Of a stretch of 64,000 nt of DNA, positions 38,945 through 46,733 are shown one piece after another (position 1 is the stretch's first letter; every line of letters starts with the position of its first letter). The stretch lies in assembly GCA_942490535.1 (NCBI GenBank), contig CALNXQ010000008.1, positions 186,001-250,000 on the forward strand, read 5' to 3'. The notes under the pieces were generated by a model. That model was given only the letters and a program-made list of their open reading frames with translations. It ran no database searches and was not told the DNA's origin. A program made the position numbers and the translations under genes. This DNA comes from JAEINY01 sp942490535 (lineage in GTDB: Bacteria; Bacteroidota; Bacteroidia; Bacteroidales; Marinilabiliaceae).

Positions 38945-39751
38945 ATGAAAAAATCAGTTTCCAATTTTCTTCTAGCAACCATTTGGCTACTCAGTGTTTC
39001 AAACCCATTATTTTCCCAAACCAAAAAGGAAGTTCAATTCTCACTGGATACCTTGGTAAAATCACACCAAACCTTATTACAGGATTATAATAACCTACAA
39101 GATGACTGGAGATACTACGATTCATTTTATGAACATGTAAAAACCAATCTCTTTCCAAAGCAATTACAAAATCTCCCAATCACTGAAGCTGTGTCCATTT
39201 TTGACACTTCCCTGGAAGGCACCTTGAAAACCATACAATCATTGACCGACTCTATAACGTTATTGGCTGATTCGCTAAACACCACCCATGAGGATGCATT
39301 AAAACTCCAGGCACAAGTCGCAAACTATTCCGAAATCCTTATGGCAGCCTTAAACGCCTCCTCTTTTCCACAAACAGAATCTGACTTATTGGGTAGTTGG
39401 GATTTATTTTTGAATCCCATTCAAATAAACGGAGCACCTGGTGAAGCTGGCATAATCAGTTATCACCCATTCAATATTCCAGACTCCATCCAGCAACATC
39501 GTATTTATAAAATTGAATTTTCTCCTGACGACCTGGCTACCCTTGTGTTTCAAAATGGTGAAAATCAAAAATGCTTTTATTCCATCCAACAATTCAATCC
39601 CAAATCAAATTATACTATTCAGTTTTCAAAACAAGATGAATTTAAATTATTGGCACATATATCAGTACTACCTCAGGGACTTCAAATTTCCTACGAAATA
39701 CCCGTACAAACCAATAATGCCATGTATTTTCAAGGTTTAATGAAAAAGTAA
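38945..39751 (+). CDS. Exported coiled-coil protein of unknown function
   Basis: 268 residues with a signal peptide (LLSVSNPLFSQ, cleavage about 25). Residues 30-130 are helical with coiled-coil character (TLVKSHQTLLQDYNNLQDDW, LTDSITLLADSLNTTHEDAL); the rest is beta-rich (GSWDLFLNPIQING, YSIQQFNPKSNYTIQFSK). A periplasmic or outer-membrane-associated protein. No family recognised. TATCTTTA at 38923-38930 may be its -7 box. Confidence 0.65.
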   Translation: MKKSVSNFLLATIWLLSVSNPLFSQTKKEVQFSLDTLVKSHQTLLQDYNNLQDDWRYYDSFYEHVKTNLFPKQLQNLPITEAVSIFDTSLEGTLKTIQSLTDSITLLADSLNTTHEDALKLQAQVANYSEILMAALNASSFPQTESDLLGSWDLFLNPIQINGAPGEAGIISYHPFNIPDSIQQHRIYKIEFSPDDLATLVFQNGENQKCFYSIQQFNPKSNYTIQFSKQDEFKLLAHISVLPQGLQISYEIPVQTNNAMYFQGLMKK

Positions 39752-39875
39752 AGCCAATTCACACCTTCATCATGCCTTTGTTAGAGGAATCAATAATTTA
39801 ATTCAATTTCCAGCCATTCTTGGCATAGATTGTGAAGTATTGATTATATTATAGACAACCAATTTGATTAGATAT

Positions 39876-40139
39876 ATGGCAAAGAAAATTGATGAGTTTA
39901 CAGTTCAATCTGGTGATCAGGAAGCGATTTGTGCCATTTATGGTCTACAGCGCAATGACAAGGTCATTTTTTATGCATCTTATACCATTCACAAAAAATC
40001 ATTAAAAAATGCTGAGAGTGAGCAAGGGCCATTTGAATTATTTCAGCCGCGGGACGGAATTGTTTTGGGCCAATTTAAGGAATACGTGGAAGAACTCATC
40101 CTTGACCGGTTAGTCATTGAAGCAGATATCTTAGCATAA
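39876..40139 (+). CDS. Small protein of unknown function
   Basis: 87 residues from the ATG at 39876 (MAKKIDEFTVQSGD). A start at 39864 would need TTG and is less likely. Beta-rich first half (CAIYGLQRNDKVIFYASYTI), helical end (FKEYVEELILDRLVIEADIL). No signal peptide and no family recognised. Followed by a good terminator, so probably its own transcript. Confidence 0.6.
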   Translation: MAKKIDEFTVQSGDQEAICAIYGLQRNDKVIFYASYTIHKKSLKNAESEQGPFELFQPRDGIVLGQFKEYVEELILDRLVIEADILA

Positions 40140-40156
40140 GTCACGCCATAAAATTA

Positions 40157-40195
40157 CAAAAGGCACACTTCCAAAAATAGGAGATGTGCCTTTTG
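40157..40195. terminator. Intrinsic terminator between convergent genes
   Basis: 11-bp stem CAAAAGGCACA / TGTGCCTTTTG with a 17-base loop. It lies between the 87-residue gene and the convergent RimB-RimK gene; the A and T runs allow use in both directions. Confidence 0.75.
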
Positions 40196-40219
40196 CTTTA
40201 TGATGGTCTCTAAAATGAA

Positions 40220-41623
40220 TTATAATGCTCCACCTTCATGGGAGCTTTCCCGATGAAAATTAATTTTTCGTTCAATGGCGGTAATCATCATCGCCGCAAT
40301 GTCTTTTCCGGTGGCATTTTCGATCCCTTCTAAACCTGGAGAAGAATTTACTTCCAACAGCAAAGGACCTCTATTAGAACGAATAATATCCACACCGGCA
40401 ACAGATAAATTCAATAATTTCGCTGCTTTAACAGCCAATTTTTTCTCTTCAGGAGTAATTTTAACAACCGATGCACTTCCTCCCTGATGAATATTAGCTC
40501 TGAATTCTCCTTTTTTGGCCACGCGCTGAATGGATGCGACCACCTTTCCGTCAATGACAAAGCACCGAATATCTTTGCCCCCGGCCTCTTTCACAAACTC
40601 CTGCACTAATATGTTTGTCTGCAAGCTTTTAAAAGCATTTATCACACTCTCCGCGGCCTTATTGGTTTCGGCCAAAACGACGCCTTTCCCTTGCGTACTT
40701 TCCAAAAGCTTAATGATGAGAGGAGCCTCATTCACCATGCTAATTAAATGATTGGTATCCAGGGGTGAATTGGCAAATCCGGTAATGGGTATGTGAATCC
40801 CGTTTTTTGAAAAAAGCTGCGACGAAAACAATTTATCACGGGATTGAGTAATGGCTTCAGCTGAATTTAAACTGTAGGCTCCAATGGAGTCAAACTGCCG
40901 GATCAATGCACAACCATAAAATGTTACGCTTGGCTTAATACGTGGAATGATGGCATCCAAATCATTCACGATATTCCCACCACGATAATGTACTTCAGGC
41001 GTCACCGCATCCATTTTCATATAGCAATGCTGAGCATTCAGGAACAACATATTATGCCCTCTCTCCTCACCCGCTTCAATGATGCGTTTGTTACTATACA
41101 AATTTGGATTACTGGCTAACAAACCAATTTTCAATCCATTCCTCTCCTTCTCATTAAACTTATAAAGTTCGAGAACCTGCCTTTTGGTGTAATTGGTAAT
41201 ACAGTAGCCTTCGGCCGGATTGATCAGCATGCGATTATACATGGCTTCACGCCCAAGCAACATTCGGAAGCCCATACTGTTGCGATTGGCCAGGGTCATT
41301 TCAATATCAAAGGTTTGCGTTCCAATCGTTACAGGTGTAATAATGACATATCGTTTTTCTGTGCTGCCACTTGAACTTTTAACAATCCGATGATCCACTA
41401 CTTTTGATACACATCTGACACTGATATTGCGATTTCCCTGAATGGGAAAGATCTCATAATTGACCCATGTCTCTTTATCACGGGTATAACTTTTAATATT
41501 TAGGGCATGAATTGAAGATGTTTTGGCCCCTGAATCAATTCTTGCCTTGATGGCAGGTATTTTTAACCCGGGCAAGGCACACCATTCCTCACTACCCACA
41601 ATCATTTTGTCACTTAACTGCAT
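40220..41623 (-). CDS. RimB-like protease fused to RimK-like ATP-grasp ligase
   Basis: 467 residues. Residues 1-145 are a RimB-type retropepsin-like domain (IKARIDSGAKTSSIHALNI, catalytic Asp in DSGA; MLLGREAMYNRMLI). Residues 165-455 are a RimK-type ATP-grasp ligase: KIGLLASNPNLYSNKRI, IIPRIKPSVTFYG, PLIIKLLESTQGKGVVLA (ATP loop), GGKDIRCFVIDGKVV, FRANIHQGGSA and LLEVNSSPGLEGIE. In E. coli and Pseudomonas RimK adds glutamate residues to the C-terminus of ribosomal protein S6; in the Pseudomonas rim operon RimB, a separate small protein, trims or modulates this. Here both are one chain. Confidence 0.88.
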   Translation of the reverse strand: MQLSDKMIVGSEEWCALPGLKIPAIKARIDSGAKTSSIHALNIKSYTRDKETWVNYEIFPIQGNRNISVRCVSKVVDHRIVKSSSGSTEKRYVIITPVTIGTQTFDIEMTLANRNSMGFRMLLGREAMYNRMLINPAEGYCITNYTKRQVLELYKFNEKERNGLKIGLLASNPNLYSNKRIIEAGEERGHNMLFLNAQHCYMKMDAVTPEVHYRGGNIVNDLDAIIPRIKPSVTFYGCALIRQFDSIGAYSLNSAEAITQSRDKLFSSQLFSKNGIHIPITGFANSPLDTNHLISMVNEAPLIIKLLESTQGKGVVLAETNKAAESVINAFKSLQTNILVQEFVKEAGGKDIRCFVIDGKVVASIQRVAKKGEFRANIHQGGSASVVKITPEEKKLAVKAAKLLNLSVAGVDIIRSNRGPLLLEVNSSPGLEGIENATGKDIAAMMITAIERKINFHRESSHEGGAL

Positions 41624-41712
41624 TTTCTTATCCCCCTAATTACACTTCAAAGAACTAATTATCCAATACTTAACCAAGCTAATTCACATTTTATTAGCTC
41701 AAGAAAGGTGCG

Positions 41713-41720
41713 CAAAAATA
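41713..41720 (-). promoter_or_regulatory. Possible -7 box of the RimB-RimK gene
   Basis: Reads TATTTTTG on the minus strand, matching TAnnTTTG, 90 bases before the start codon; the nearest -33-like element (CTTG on the minus strand, 41743-41746) is 22 bases upstream, so the match is partial. Confidence 0.4.
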
Positions 41721-41817
41721 GATAAATATGAAATAGAAAAAACAAGTCAAATAAAAATGATTAAAAAAATCTCATTCCGCTATACAGCAAACAGGCCCCA
41801 AGACCACTAACTACCTG

Positions 41818-42273
41818 TTATTCTGCGAACTTATAAAACACTTTACTCACCAGCATCCACCCTCTCTCAAATTTATACAACGAGATGTAATCCACATATT
41901 TCTTTTCCGTCCCTACATAAAACTCAAATTTAGCCACAGCGGCCGTTCCGGTCACATCGACATTCAGAAACTTAATGGAAATAAGATCTTCGCCGGTGCG
42001 AGGCAGTACACCACTCTTTTTACGTTCAATGACCTTTTCTTTCCATTCAGAAATAGGCAATTGCCAAATTCCATTATCCTTATCGATACCCAACAACTTA
42101 AATTCCGGATGAATGCCTGCGTCAATTTTAGCGATATCTCCTTCATTTTGGATGCCTTCCACATAAGAGGTCTGGATAACGTGCTTTATGGCTTCTACTT
42201 CTTTAGAAATATCCTGAGCCATACCGGCTTGTGCAATTAAGCACAGCATCAGGAGTGAAACTAGTTTTTTCAT
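41818..42273 (-). CDS. Exported NTF2-like protein (lumazine-binding-like)
   Basis: 151 residues with a signal peptide (LLMLCLIAQAGMAQ, cleavage about 19). The mature part fits an NTF2-like cone fold of the Lumazine_bd_2 group: EVEAIKHVIQTSYVEGIQN helix, DIAKIDAGIHPEFKLLGI, then sheet DVTGTAAVAKFEFYVG and YVDYISLYKFERGWMLVSKVF. Ligand unknown. 56 bases downstream of the TPR lipoprotein gene, so possibly co-transcribed. Confidence 0.78.
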   Translation of the reverse strand: MKKLVSLLMLCLIAQAGMAQDISKEVEAIKHVIQTSYVEGIQNEGDIAKIDAGIHPEFKLLGIDKDNGIWQLPISEWKEKVIERKKSGVLPRTGEDLISIKFLNVDVTGTAAVAKFEFYVGTEKKYVDYISLYKFERGWMLVSKVFYKFAE

Positions 42274-42329
42274 GGGATAAATGGGTTAATGAATGAATTT
42301 CGACTATATCTAGTATGTAAATACGTTGG

Positions 42330-43214
42330 TTAATTCAGTAGCTTATCTATTTTGGCAGCCTCTTGCTTCATATCTAAGCGGATATAGATATTTTTCAGAT
42401 ACTTAAGATAACTCTCTTCCTCAGGACTTATTTTCCGAAGTTTCAAAAAGAGATCTCTTGATTCTCTAAAATCACCTGAAATGACTTTTAAATCACGGCG
42501 CAAATAAGCATATGTCGTGGCATTCTTATTTTTATTATACTTGGCCATTTCGGCATTATAACTTTTTTCGGCACTCTCATATAAATACTTCGCTTTCCAT
42601 TCCAAGGCACCAATATGATCTGGCTCTAGCTTTAATAACCCATTGCAAGCTTTCAACGCATTTTTTGAATGTCCTAATTGATCAGCCGATTGAACAACTG
42701 AGAAATACGCTTCCGGTGACACTTCAATACCCTCTGGTAAATCCATCCACAATGCTTCAGCCGCGGCATAATCCTGAGATTCCGTTAATAATATCAGCTG
42801 GCGGTCATAGGCCTGTTTCAATAAACTATTGTCATGAATTTGTGTATAATAACGACTCCACACTCCCAACTCCTTTTTTACTTCATGATTCCTGGCCAGA
42901 AGGGCTGTGTAATCCTGAATTAAACCTTCATTGTTTGCATTTAAAAGCAGGTTTTCATAATAGGAAGATGCTTCATCCACTTTGTTCAATTGATTACACA
43001 CTTCCGCCAATTTCAGATATAAGGATTCATTGGGCTTCACATTAGTCGTTTTACTAATAGCCACATATTGCTGGAGGTACTCGTATGCCTGCTCATAATG
43101 GGATTGCTTAATAGCCGTATCGGCCTGACTCTCCAAATCAGGCAACCTTTTTACAGGACTACACGAAAAACCCACCACTGCCACTAAAAGAACTACCAAA
43201 CTTCTCACTTTCAT
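42330..43214 (-). CDS. TPR-repeat lipoprotein
   Basis: 294 residues. Lipobox VGFSC (Cys about 18) after a hydrophobic signal. The rest is helical with TPR units (HYEQAYEYLQQYVAISK, LYLKLAEVCNQLNKVDEASSYYENLL, YFSVVQSADQLGHSKNALKACNGLLKLEPDHIGAL, ESYLKYLKNIYIRLDMKQEA). An envelope scaffold protein, perhaps an accessory of an outer-membrane complex; no specific family recognised. Confidence 0.8.
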   Translation of the reverse strand: MKVRSLVVLLVAVVGFSCSPVKRLPDLESQADTAIKQSHYEQAYEYLQQYVAISKTTNVKPNESLYLKLAEVCNQLNKVDEASSYYENLLLNANNEGLIQDYTALLARNHEVKKELGVWSRYYTQIHDNSLLKQAYDRQLILLTESQDYAAAEALWMDLPEGIEVSPEAYFSVVQSADQLGHSKNALKACNGLLKLEPDHIGALEWKAKYLYESAEKSYNAEMAKYNKNKNATTYAYLRRDLKVISGDFRESRDLFLKLRKISPEEESYLKYLKNIYIRLDMKQEAAKIDKLLN

Positions 43215-43374
43215 AATCTTTACGTATTATATTTTTGAATCAAATTTACCAACTCACCACTTTACTAAATAAAGTACGAATATACCATCAAATAAAACGG
43301 TGTGCAAAACCAAAAAAAATACATCTGAAAACCAGTCATATCGCGCTTTATAAAAAAAATAAATGCGCTTTTTA

Positions 43375-43404
43375 TTTGAAATAATAAATAAAGCTCTACT
43401 TTTG
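43375..43404 (+). promoter_or_regulatory. Promoter of the tRNA cluster
   Basis: TTTG (43375-43378), an 18-base spacer and TACTTTTG (43397-43404) fit the Bacteroidota -33/-7 consensus TTTG and TAnnTTTG. The first tRNA begins 57 bases downstream. The best promoter match in the window. Confidence 0.7.
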
Positions 43405-43460
43405 CATCCGCATTCTTACAAAAGCGAAATGTCGCATAAACAGTAAGCTTGTTTGAATTT

Positions 43461-43533
43461 ACGGGTGTAGCTCAGTTGGTAGAGCACTGGTCTCCAAAAC
43501 CAGGTGTCGGGCGTTCGAGTCGCTCCTCCCGTG
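43461..43533 (+). tRNA. tRNA-Trp (CCA), copy 1
   Basis: 73 bases folding as a standard cloverleaf: D stem GCTC/GAGC, anticodon stem CTGGT/ACCAG around loop CTCCAAA (anticodon CCA), T stem GGGCG/CGCTC. The acceptor stem has a T.T mismatch at pair 6-67. No encoded CCA end beyond G-C-A. Base for base identical to copy 2 at 43775. Confidence 0.93.
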
Positions 43534-43589
43534 CACATTAAAAGATATTGGTCAATAGGAAAATGTTCTTATCTTTGACATAAATTATT

Positions 43590-43676
43590 GGAGAGGTGAC
43601 AGAGTGGCCGATTGTGCATGCCTGGAAAGCATGTGTACGGGTAACCGTACCGGGAGTTCGAATCTCCCTCTCTCCG
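43590..43676 (+). tRNA. tRNA-Ser (GGA)
   Basis: 87 bases, class II tRNA with a long variable arm (TGTACGGGTAACCGTACC region); anticodon loop CTGGAAA gives GGA. Acceptor GGAGAGG pairs with TCTCTCC. Lies 56 bases after tRNA-Trp, within one transcript. Confidence 0.93.
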
Positions 43677-43774
43677 CAAGATTTAAGTAAAAAAAAATAA
43701 ATTTGGATTCCAATTTTGGAATCTTTTTTTATGTCACCTTTAGAAAAGTTCAAAGGTTTGGAATGAAATCATAC

Positions 43775-43847
43775 ACGGGTGTAGCTCAGTTGGTAGAGCA
43801 CTGGTCTCCAAAACCAGGTGTCGGGCGTTCGAGTCGCTCCTCCCGTG
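43775..43847 (+). tRNA. tRNA-Trp (CCA), copy 2
   Basis: Identical over all 73 bases to the copy at 43461, including the 6-67 T.T mismatch. Ten bases separate it from the next tRNA-Ser. Two tRNA-Trp genes are unusual, since one is normal in Bacteroidota; the pair-wise Trp-Ser layout suggests a segmental duplication. Confidence 0.93.
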
Positions 43848-43857
43848 CAAGAATATT

Positions 43858-43942
43858 GGAGAGATGGCAGAGTGGTCGAATGCGGCGGTCTTGAAAACCG
43901 TTGTACTGCAAGGTACCGGGGGTTCGAATCCCTCTCTCTCCG
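43858..43942 (+). tRNA. tRNA-Ser (TGA)
   Basis: 85 bases, class II with long variable arm; anticodon loop CTTGAAA gives TGA. Acceptor GGAGAGA with TCTCTCC. Last tRNA of the cluster and the nearest to the integrase gene, 248 bases upstream of its start, so it is the natural candidate for an integration target. Confidence 0.93.
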
Positions 43943-43966
43943 CTGATACACAAAGCAATTTAAAGC

Positions 43967-44001
43967 AAAGCCCTGTAAGTAAACACTTACAGGGCTTTTT
44001 T
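43967..44001 (+). terminator. Intrinsic terminator of the tRNA cluster
   Basis: Perfect 14-bp stem (43967-43980 with 43985-43998), AAAC loop and a T run: a very strong rho-independent terminator 25 bases after tRNA-Ser. Confidence 0.9.
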
Positions 44002-44046
44002 GTGCGCAATACTTTGCAATAAAATGCAAAGAAACGCACTTTTTGG

Positions 44047-44088
44047 GTGGACTTTTGGTGGACTAAAATTTTGCCATTTTTAGTCCAC
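44047..44088. repeat. Three GTGGACT heptamers between tRNA-Ser and the integrase
   Basis: GTGGACT occurs in direct orientation at 44047-44053 and 44058-44064 and inverted (AGTCCAC) at 44082-44088; the last two lie in an 11-bp perfect inverted repeat GTGGACTAAAA / TTTTAGTCCAC with a 9-base loop. The position between tRNA and integrase suggests integrase-binding or recombination-site elements. Confidence 0.6.
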
Positions 44089-44190
44089 TGGAAACGGTGA
44101 CAATTACGCTCCTCTGCCCTGTATTACTCAGTTTTTAAATGCGATTAGATGAACTCGTGAGGATAATTTTAACATCAAAAAATTAGCATT

Positions 44191-45405
44191 ATGAGTGGAC
44201 TGAAAAATTTAAAGATTAATTGCTTCATCAAAAAGACAAAACTCCTTAAGAATGGAGAGGCGCCTATTTTTATTCGAATCATTATTGGCAAGGAAAGAGA
44301 TGAATTCGGAATTAAACAAAGCACTCTTCCGAAGCATTGGAACAACGACAAACAAATTGTTAAAGACAGTAGCAAAAATGCCTTAGAGATAAATGAACGC
44401 CTTAATGAATATCGTAAAAGGATAACTTCTTATTACGATTACATGATGATGGATGATCTGCCAGTCACTCCTAAAATCATCAAAGAGAAAATAATTGGCA
44501 AGAAAGAGAATAAACGCACCATCCTTAAAACATTCCAAGACCATAACGATAATGCGCGCAAATTAGTAGGGATCGATTTTGCACCGGACACAGTTCAGCG
44601 CTATGAAACCAGCTACATGCACACCAAAGACTTCATTAAATGGCAATACAAGCGCGATGATATGGCATTGGATGAGTTAAACCTACAATTTGTGCAGCAA
44701 TATGAATTGTACTTAAAAACGGAACGTAAATGTGCGCATAATACCGCGATTAAATATTTGAAGAACTTCAAGAAAATAGTACGCATTGCTCTGGCAAATA
44801 ACTGGCTTAAAAAAGATCCTTTTGCTACGGTAAAATTCAAATTAAAACCGGTGGATGCGGTATTTTTGACTTCGCAGGAATTGGAGCGCATGAAAATTAA
44901 AGAAATAACGATACCCAGAATTAGCCAGGTAAGAGATGTTTTCCTCTTTTGCTGTTTTACTGGACTGGCTTTTTCCGATGTCAAAACTTTACGACAAGAG
45001 CATATCACCAAAGAAGTCGACGGTACAATGTGGATTCATAAAAAACGCCAAAAGACAAATCAAATGAGTACGGTTTATTTATTAGAACCGGCAATTGCAC
45101 TTTTAAAGAAATATCGAAATATACCTGAGCTCATGGAAAAAGGATTGTTGCTTCCGGTACTCAGCAATCAAAAAATGAATCTATACTTAAAAGAAATAGC
45201 AGATATATGCGTAATAGAAAAACCTATTTCTACCCATACTGCGCGTCACACCTATGCAACAACAGTCTCTATCGAGAATGACATACCATTAGAAGTAGTG
45301 TCAAAATCATTAGGTCATTCCAATATTAAAATGACGCAACGCTACGGGCGCACAACTGAGACTTTAATAAAACGGCATATGCAGAAACTAGCGCAGGTTT
45401 ATTAA
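44191..45405 (+). CDS. Tyrosine-type site-specific integrase
   Basis: 404 residues, Bacteroidota mobile-element type: arm-binding N-terminus (LKINCFIKKTKLLKNGEAPI), SAM-like core-binding domain (about 120-215), and the catalytic domain. Visible catalytic residues: Lys in WIHKKRQKTNQ, HxxR in ISTHTARHTYATT, His in LGHSNIKMTQRY, and the tyrosine in RYGRTTE. The block normally holding the first arginine reads CFTGLAFSDVKTL, without Arg, as in the IntDOT-type integrases of Bacteroides elements. It probably inserted the island beside tRNA-Ser. A strong terminator follows. Confidence 0.92.
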   Translation: MSGLKNLKINCFIKKTKLLKNGEAPIFIRIIIGKERDEFGIKQSTLPKHWNNDKQIVKDSSKNALEINERLNEYRKRITSYYDYMMMDDLPVTPKIIKEKIIGKKENKRTILKTFQDHNDNARKLVGIDFAPDTVQRYETSYMHTKDFIKWQYKRDDMALDELNLQFVQQYELYLKTERKCAHNTAIKYLKNFKKIVRIALANNWLKKDPFATVKFKLKPVDAVFLTSQELERMKIKEITIPRISQVRDVFLFCCFTGLAFSDVKTLRQEHITKEVDGTMWIHKKRQKTNQMSTVYLLEPAIALLKKYRNIPELMEKGLLLPVLSNQKMNLYLKEIADICVIEKPISTHTARHTYATTVSIENDIPLEVVSKSLGHSNIKMTQRYGRTTETLIKRHMQKLAQVY

Positions 45406-45429
45406 AAAAAAGCGAAGATTTAATGATTT

Positions 45430-45472
45430 AAGCGCGCAAATTTGGATAATATTTTCATTTTGCGCGCTTTTT
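45430..45472 (+). terminator. Intrinsic terminator after the integrase
   Basis: 11-bp stem AAGCGCGCAAA / TTTGCGCGCTT (45430-45440 with 45459-45469), 18-base loop, then a T run to 45472. It begins 25 bases past the integrase stop. Confidence 0.8.
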
Positions 45473-45594
45473 GCACGTGCCTGCAATGGTTTGTTGATGG
45501 CTTATTGTACGCTGATTACCTGAACACTAACTACGCCTGCACGGGGATTGTCAATATACTTTAAAGGATGTTAGTTGCAGGCTCCATCAACAAA
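45471..45594. repeat. Post-integrase repeat region, copy 1
   Basis: Contains TTGCACGTGCCTGCAA (45471-45486), a near-palindrome, and a perfect 11-bp inverted repeat TTTGTTGATGG (45490-45500) / CCATCAACAAA (45584-45594) 83 bases apart. The same first motif and related CCATCAA units return after the integrase fragment at 46110-46281. Confidence 0.55.
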
Positions 45595-45660
45595 ATAATG
45601 AGTGATTGTTGTTCTGAATCATGCGTGTAGATTATCAGGCAAATAGCTTTGCAAAGTCAC

Positions 45661-46057
45661 AAAGGAGACAGATGGAACAATGTAGATCCATAAAAAGCGC
45701 CAAAAAACCAATCAAATGAATATTATTTATGTACTTGATGCAGCCAAACGATTGCTTGAAAAATATAAGAGCGATCCGCAAATAATTGATAAGGGAATGC
45801 TCCTACCTGTATTAAGCAATCAAAAAATGAATCAATACTTAAAAGAAATTGCTGACATCTGTACTATTGACAAGCCAATTTCAACACATACAGCCAGACA
45901 CACCTATGCTACCACTGTTTCTATTGATAATGACATCCCCATGGAAGTGACGTCAAAATCACTGGGACATTCGAGCATTAAAATGACTCAGCGCTACGGA
46001 CGAACAACAGAAATCCTAATTAAGAAACACATGCAAAAAATAGCGCAGTTATATTAA
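45661..46057 (+). pseudogene. Decayed integrase 3' fragment
   Basis: The last 112 codons match the C-terminus of the intact integrase at about 75% by eye (HTARHTYATTVSI, SKSLGHSSIKMTQRYGRTTE). Upstream of 45716 the match continues through HKKRQKTNQM, but the tryptophan codon of MWIHKK is TAG (45683-45685), and an apparent one-base indel lies before it. The arm-binding and core-binding halves are missing, so it cannot make a working enzyme, although an internal ATG at 45716 could yield a 113-residue catalytic fragment. Confidence 0.85.
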
Positions 46058-46109
46058 AAAACGCGCTCCAAAGCGGCATAAGCGCGCAGAAATGTAATTT
46101 TCATCCATT

Positions 46110-46281
46110 GTTGCGCGTTTGTTGCGCGTTTGTTGCACGTACCTGCAACGAATTGTTGCCCGCTATTTGTGCGTTGATTTCCAGCAAAATAACCATCATT
46201 CCAGAATTCTCATTCTGTCTAAATAGTGACAGCTTGTTGCAGGTGCCATCAATGAATTGTTGGAGGCTCCATCAACACTTT
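46110..46281. repeat. Post-integrase repeat region, copy 2
   Basis: GTTGCGCGTTT occurs twice in tandem (46110-46131), then GTTGCACGTACCTGCAAC (46132-46149), whose inner part matches the copy-1 motif with one change. At 46236-46258 and 46259-46281 two 23-base units follow head to tail, GTTG[C/G]AGG..CCATCAA, related to the 45574-45594 sequence. It looks like the downstream flank of a second integrase copy, duplicated together with it. Confidence 0.55.
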
Positions 46282-46630
46282 GTTGATCGTTGATTTCAGT
46301 TCAGAACAACTTTTAATACCGAATATTAATCAAAATGTGCCTTAAGTGCGTTGCACTTCTTAAGTCCCTTTGATTATGTATCGGCATCTACCAGCGCAGT
46401 TTGAAATTAAAATGGTATAACCACCCAACTTGTGAAATTAACTCTCTTGAGAAAATACAAAGCCTACCATATTTCTCTAAAAAAAATTGGCTGAAAAGAC
46501 ACCGTGCCACAACACTATTTTACTTTGATAGACTGCTCAACCATCTGGTGATGGAAAAAGGAAGACGATAATAAATACCAAGTCATTGAATTATTGCACA
46601 TTAAGGTTCTTGAAGAATTTATAACTAGTA

Positions 46631-46733
46631 AAAAAACACCAACAAGCACCAGGTTTTTACATCTCATTTAATTGTTCTTGCTTCGCAATGTTAGTTGAAT
46701 CACGATTCGTCCAGCTGCAGCCGCATAATCATT
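46631..46733 (+). repeat. Left copy of the repeat flanking the sce7726-RES module
   Basis: Aligns by eye with 50165-50328: shared A run and hairpin remnant, CATTTAA, TGTTCTTGCT, TGTTAGTTGAATCACGAT (right copy has one change) and ATAATCATT. The hairpin is degraded here, intact on the right, and the right copy has an extra palindromic insertion. Confidence 0.6.

Noticed and set aside
39864..39875. Upstream TTG start for the 87-residue gene
   Set aside because: The ATG at 39876 gives a better N-terminus and needs no rare start codon.
43915..43943. Search for a second copy of the tRNA-Ser 3' end as attR
   Set aside because: Within the window it only recurs in the other tRNA-Ser gene; the far element end is probably outside or diverged.
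45471..46281. Integron attC-like cassette sites
   Set aside because: Inverted short repeats are present, but the recombinase is not IntI-like and no cassette array follows.
46108..46293. 61-residue frame
   Set aside because: It runs through the GTTGCGCGTTT and CCATCAA repeats, which explains the open frame; Cys-rich composition is unnatural.
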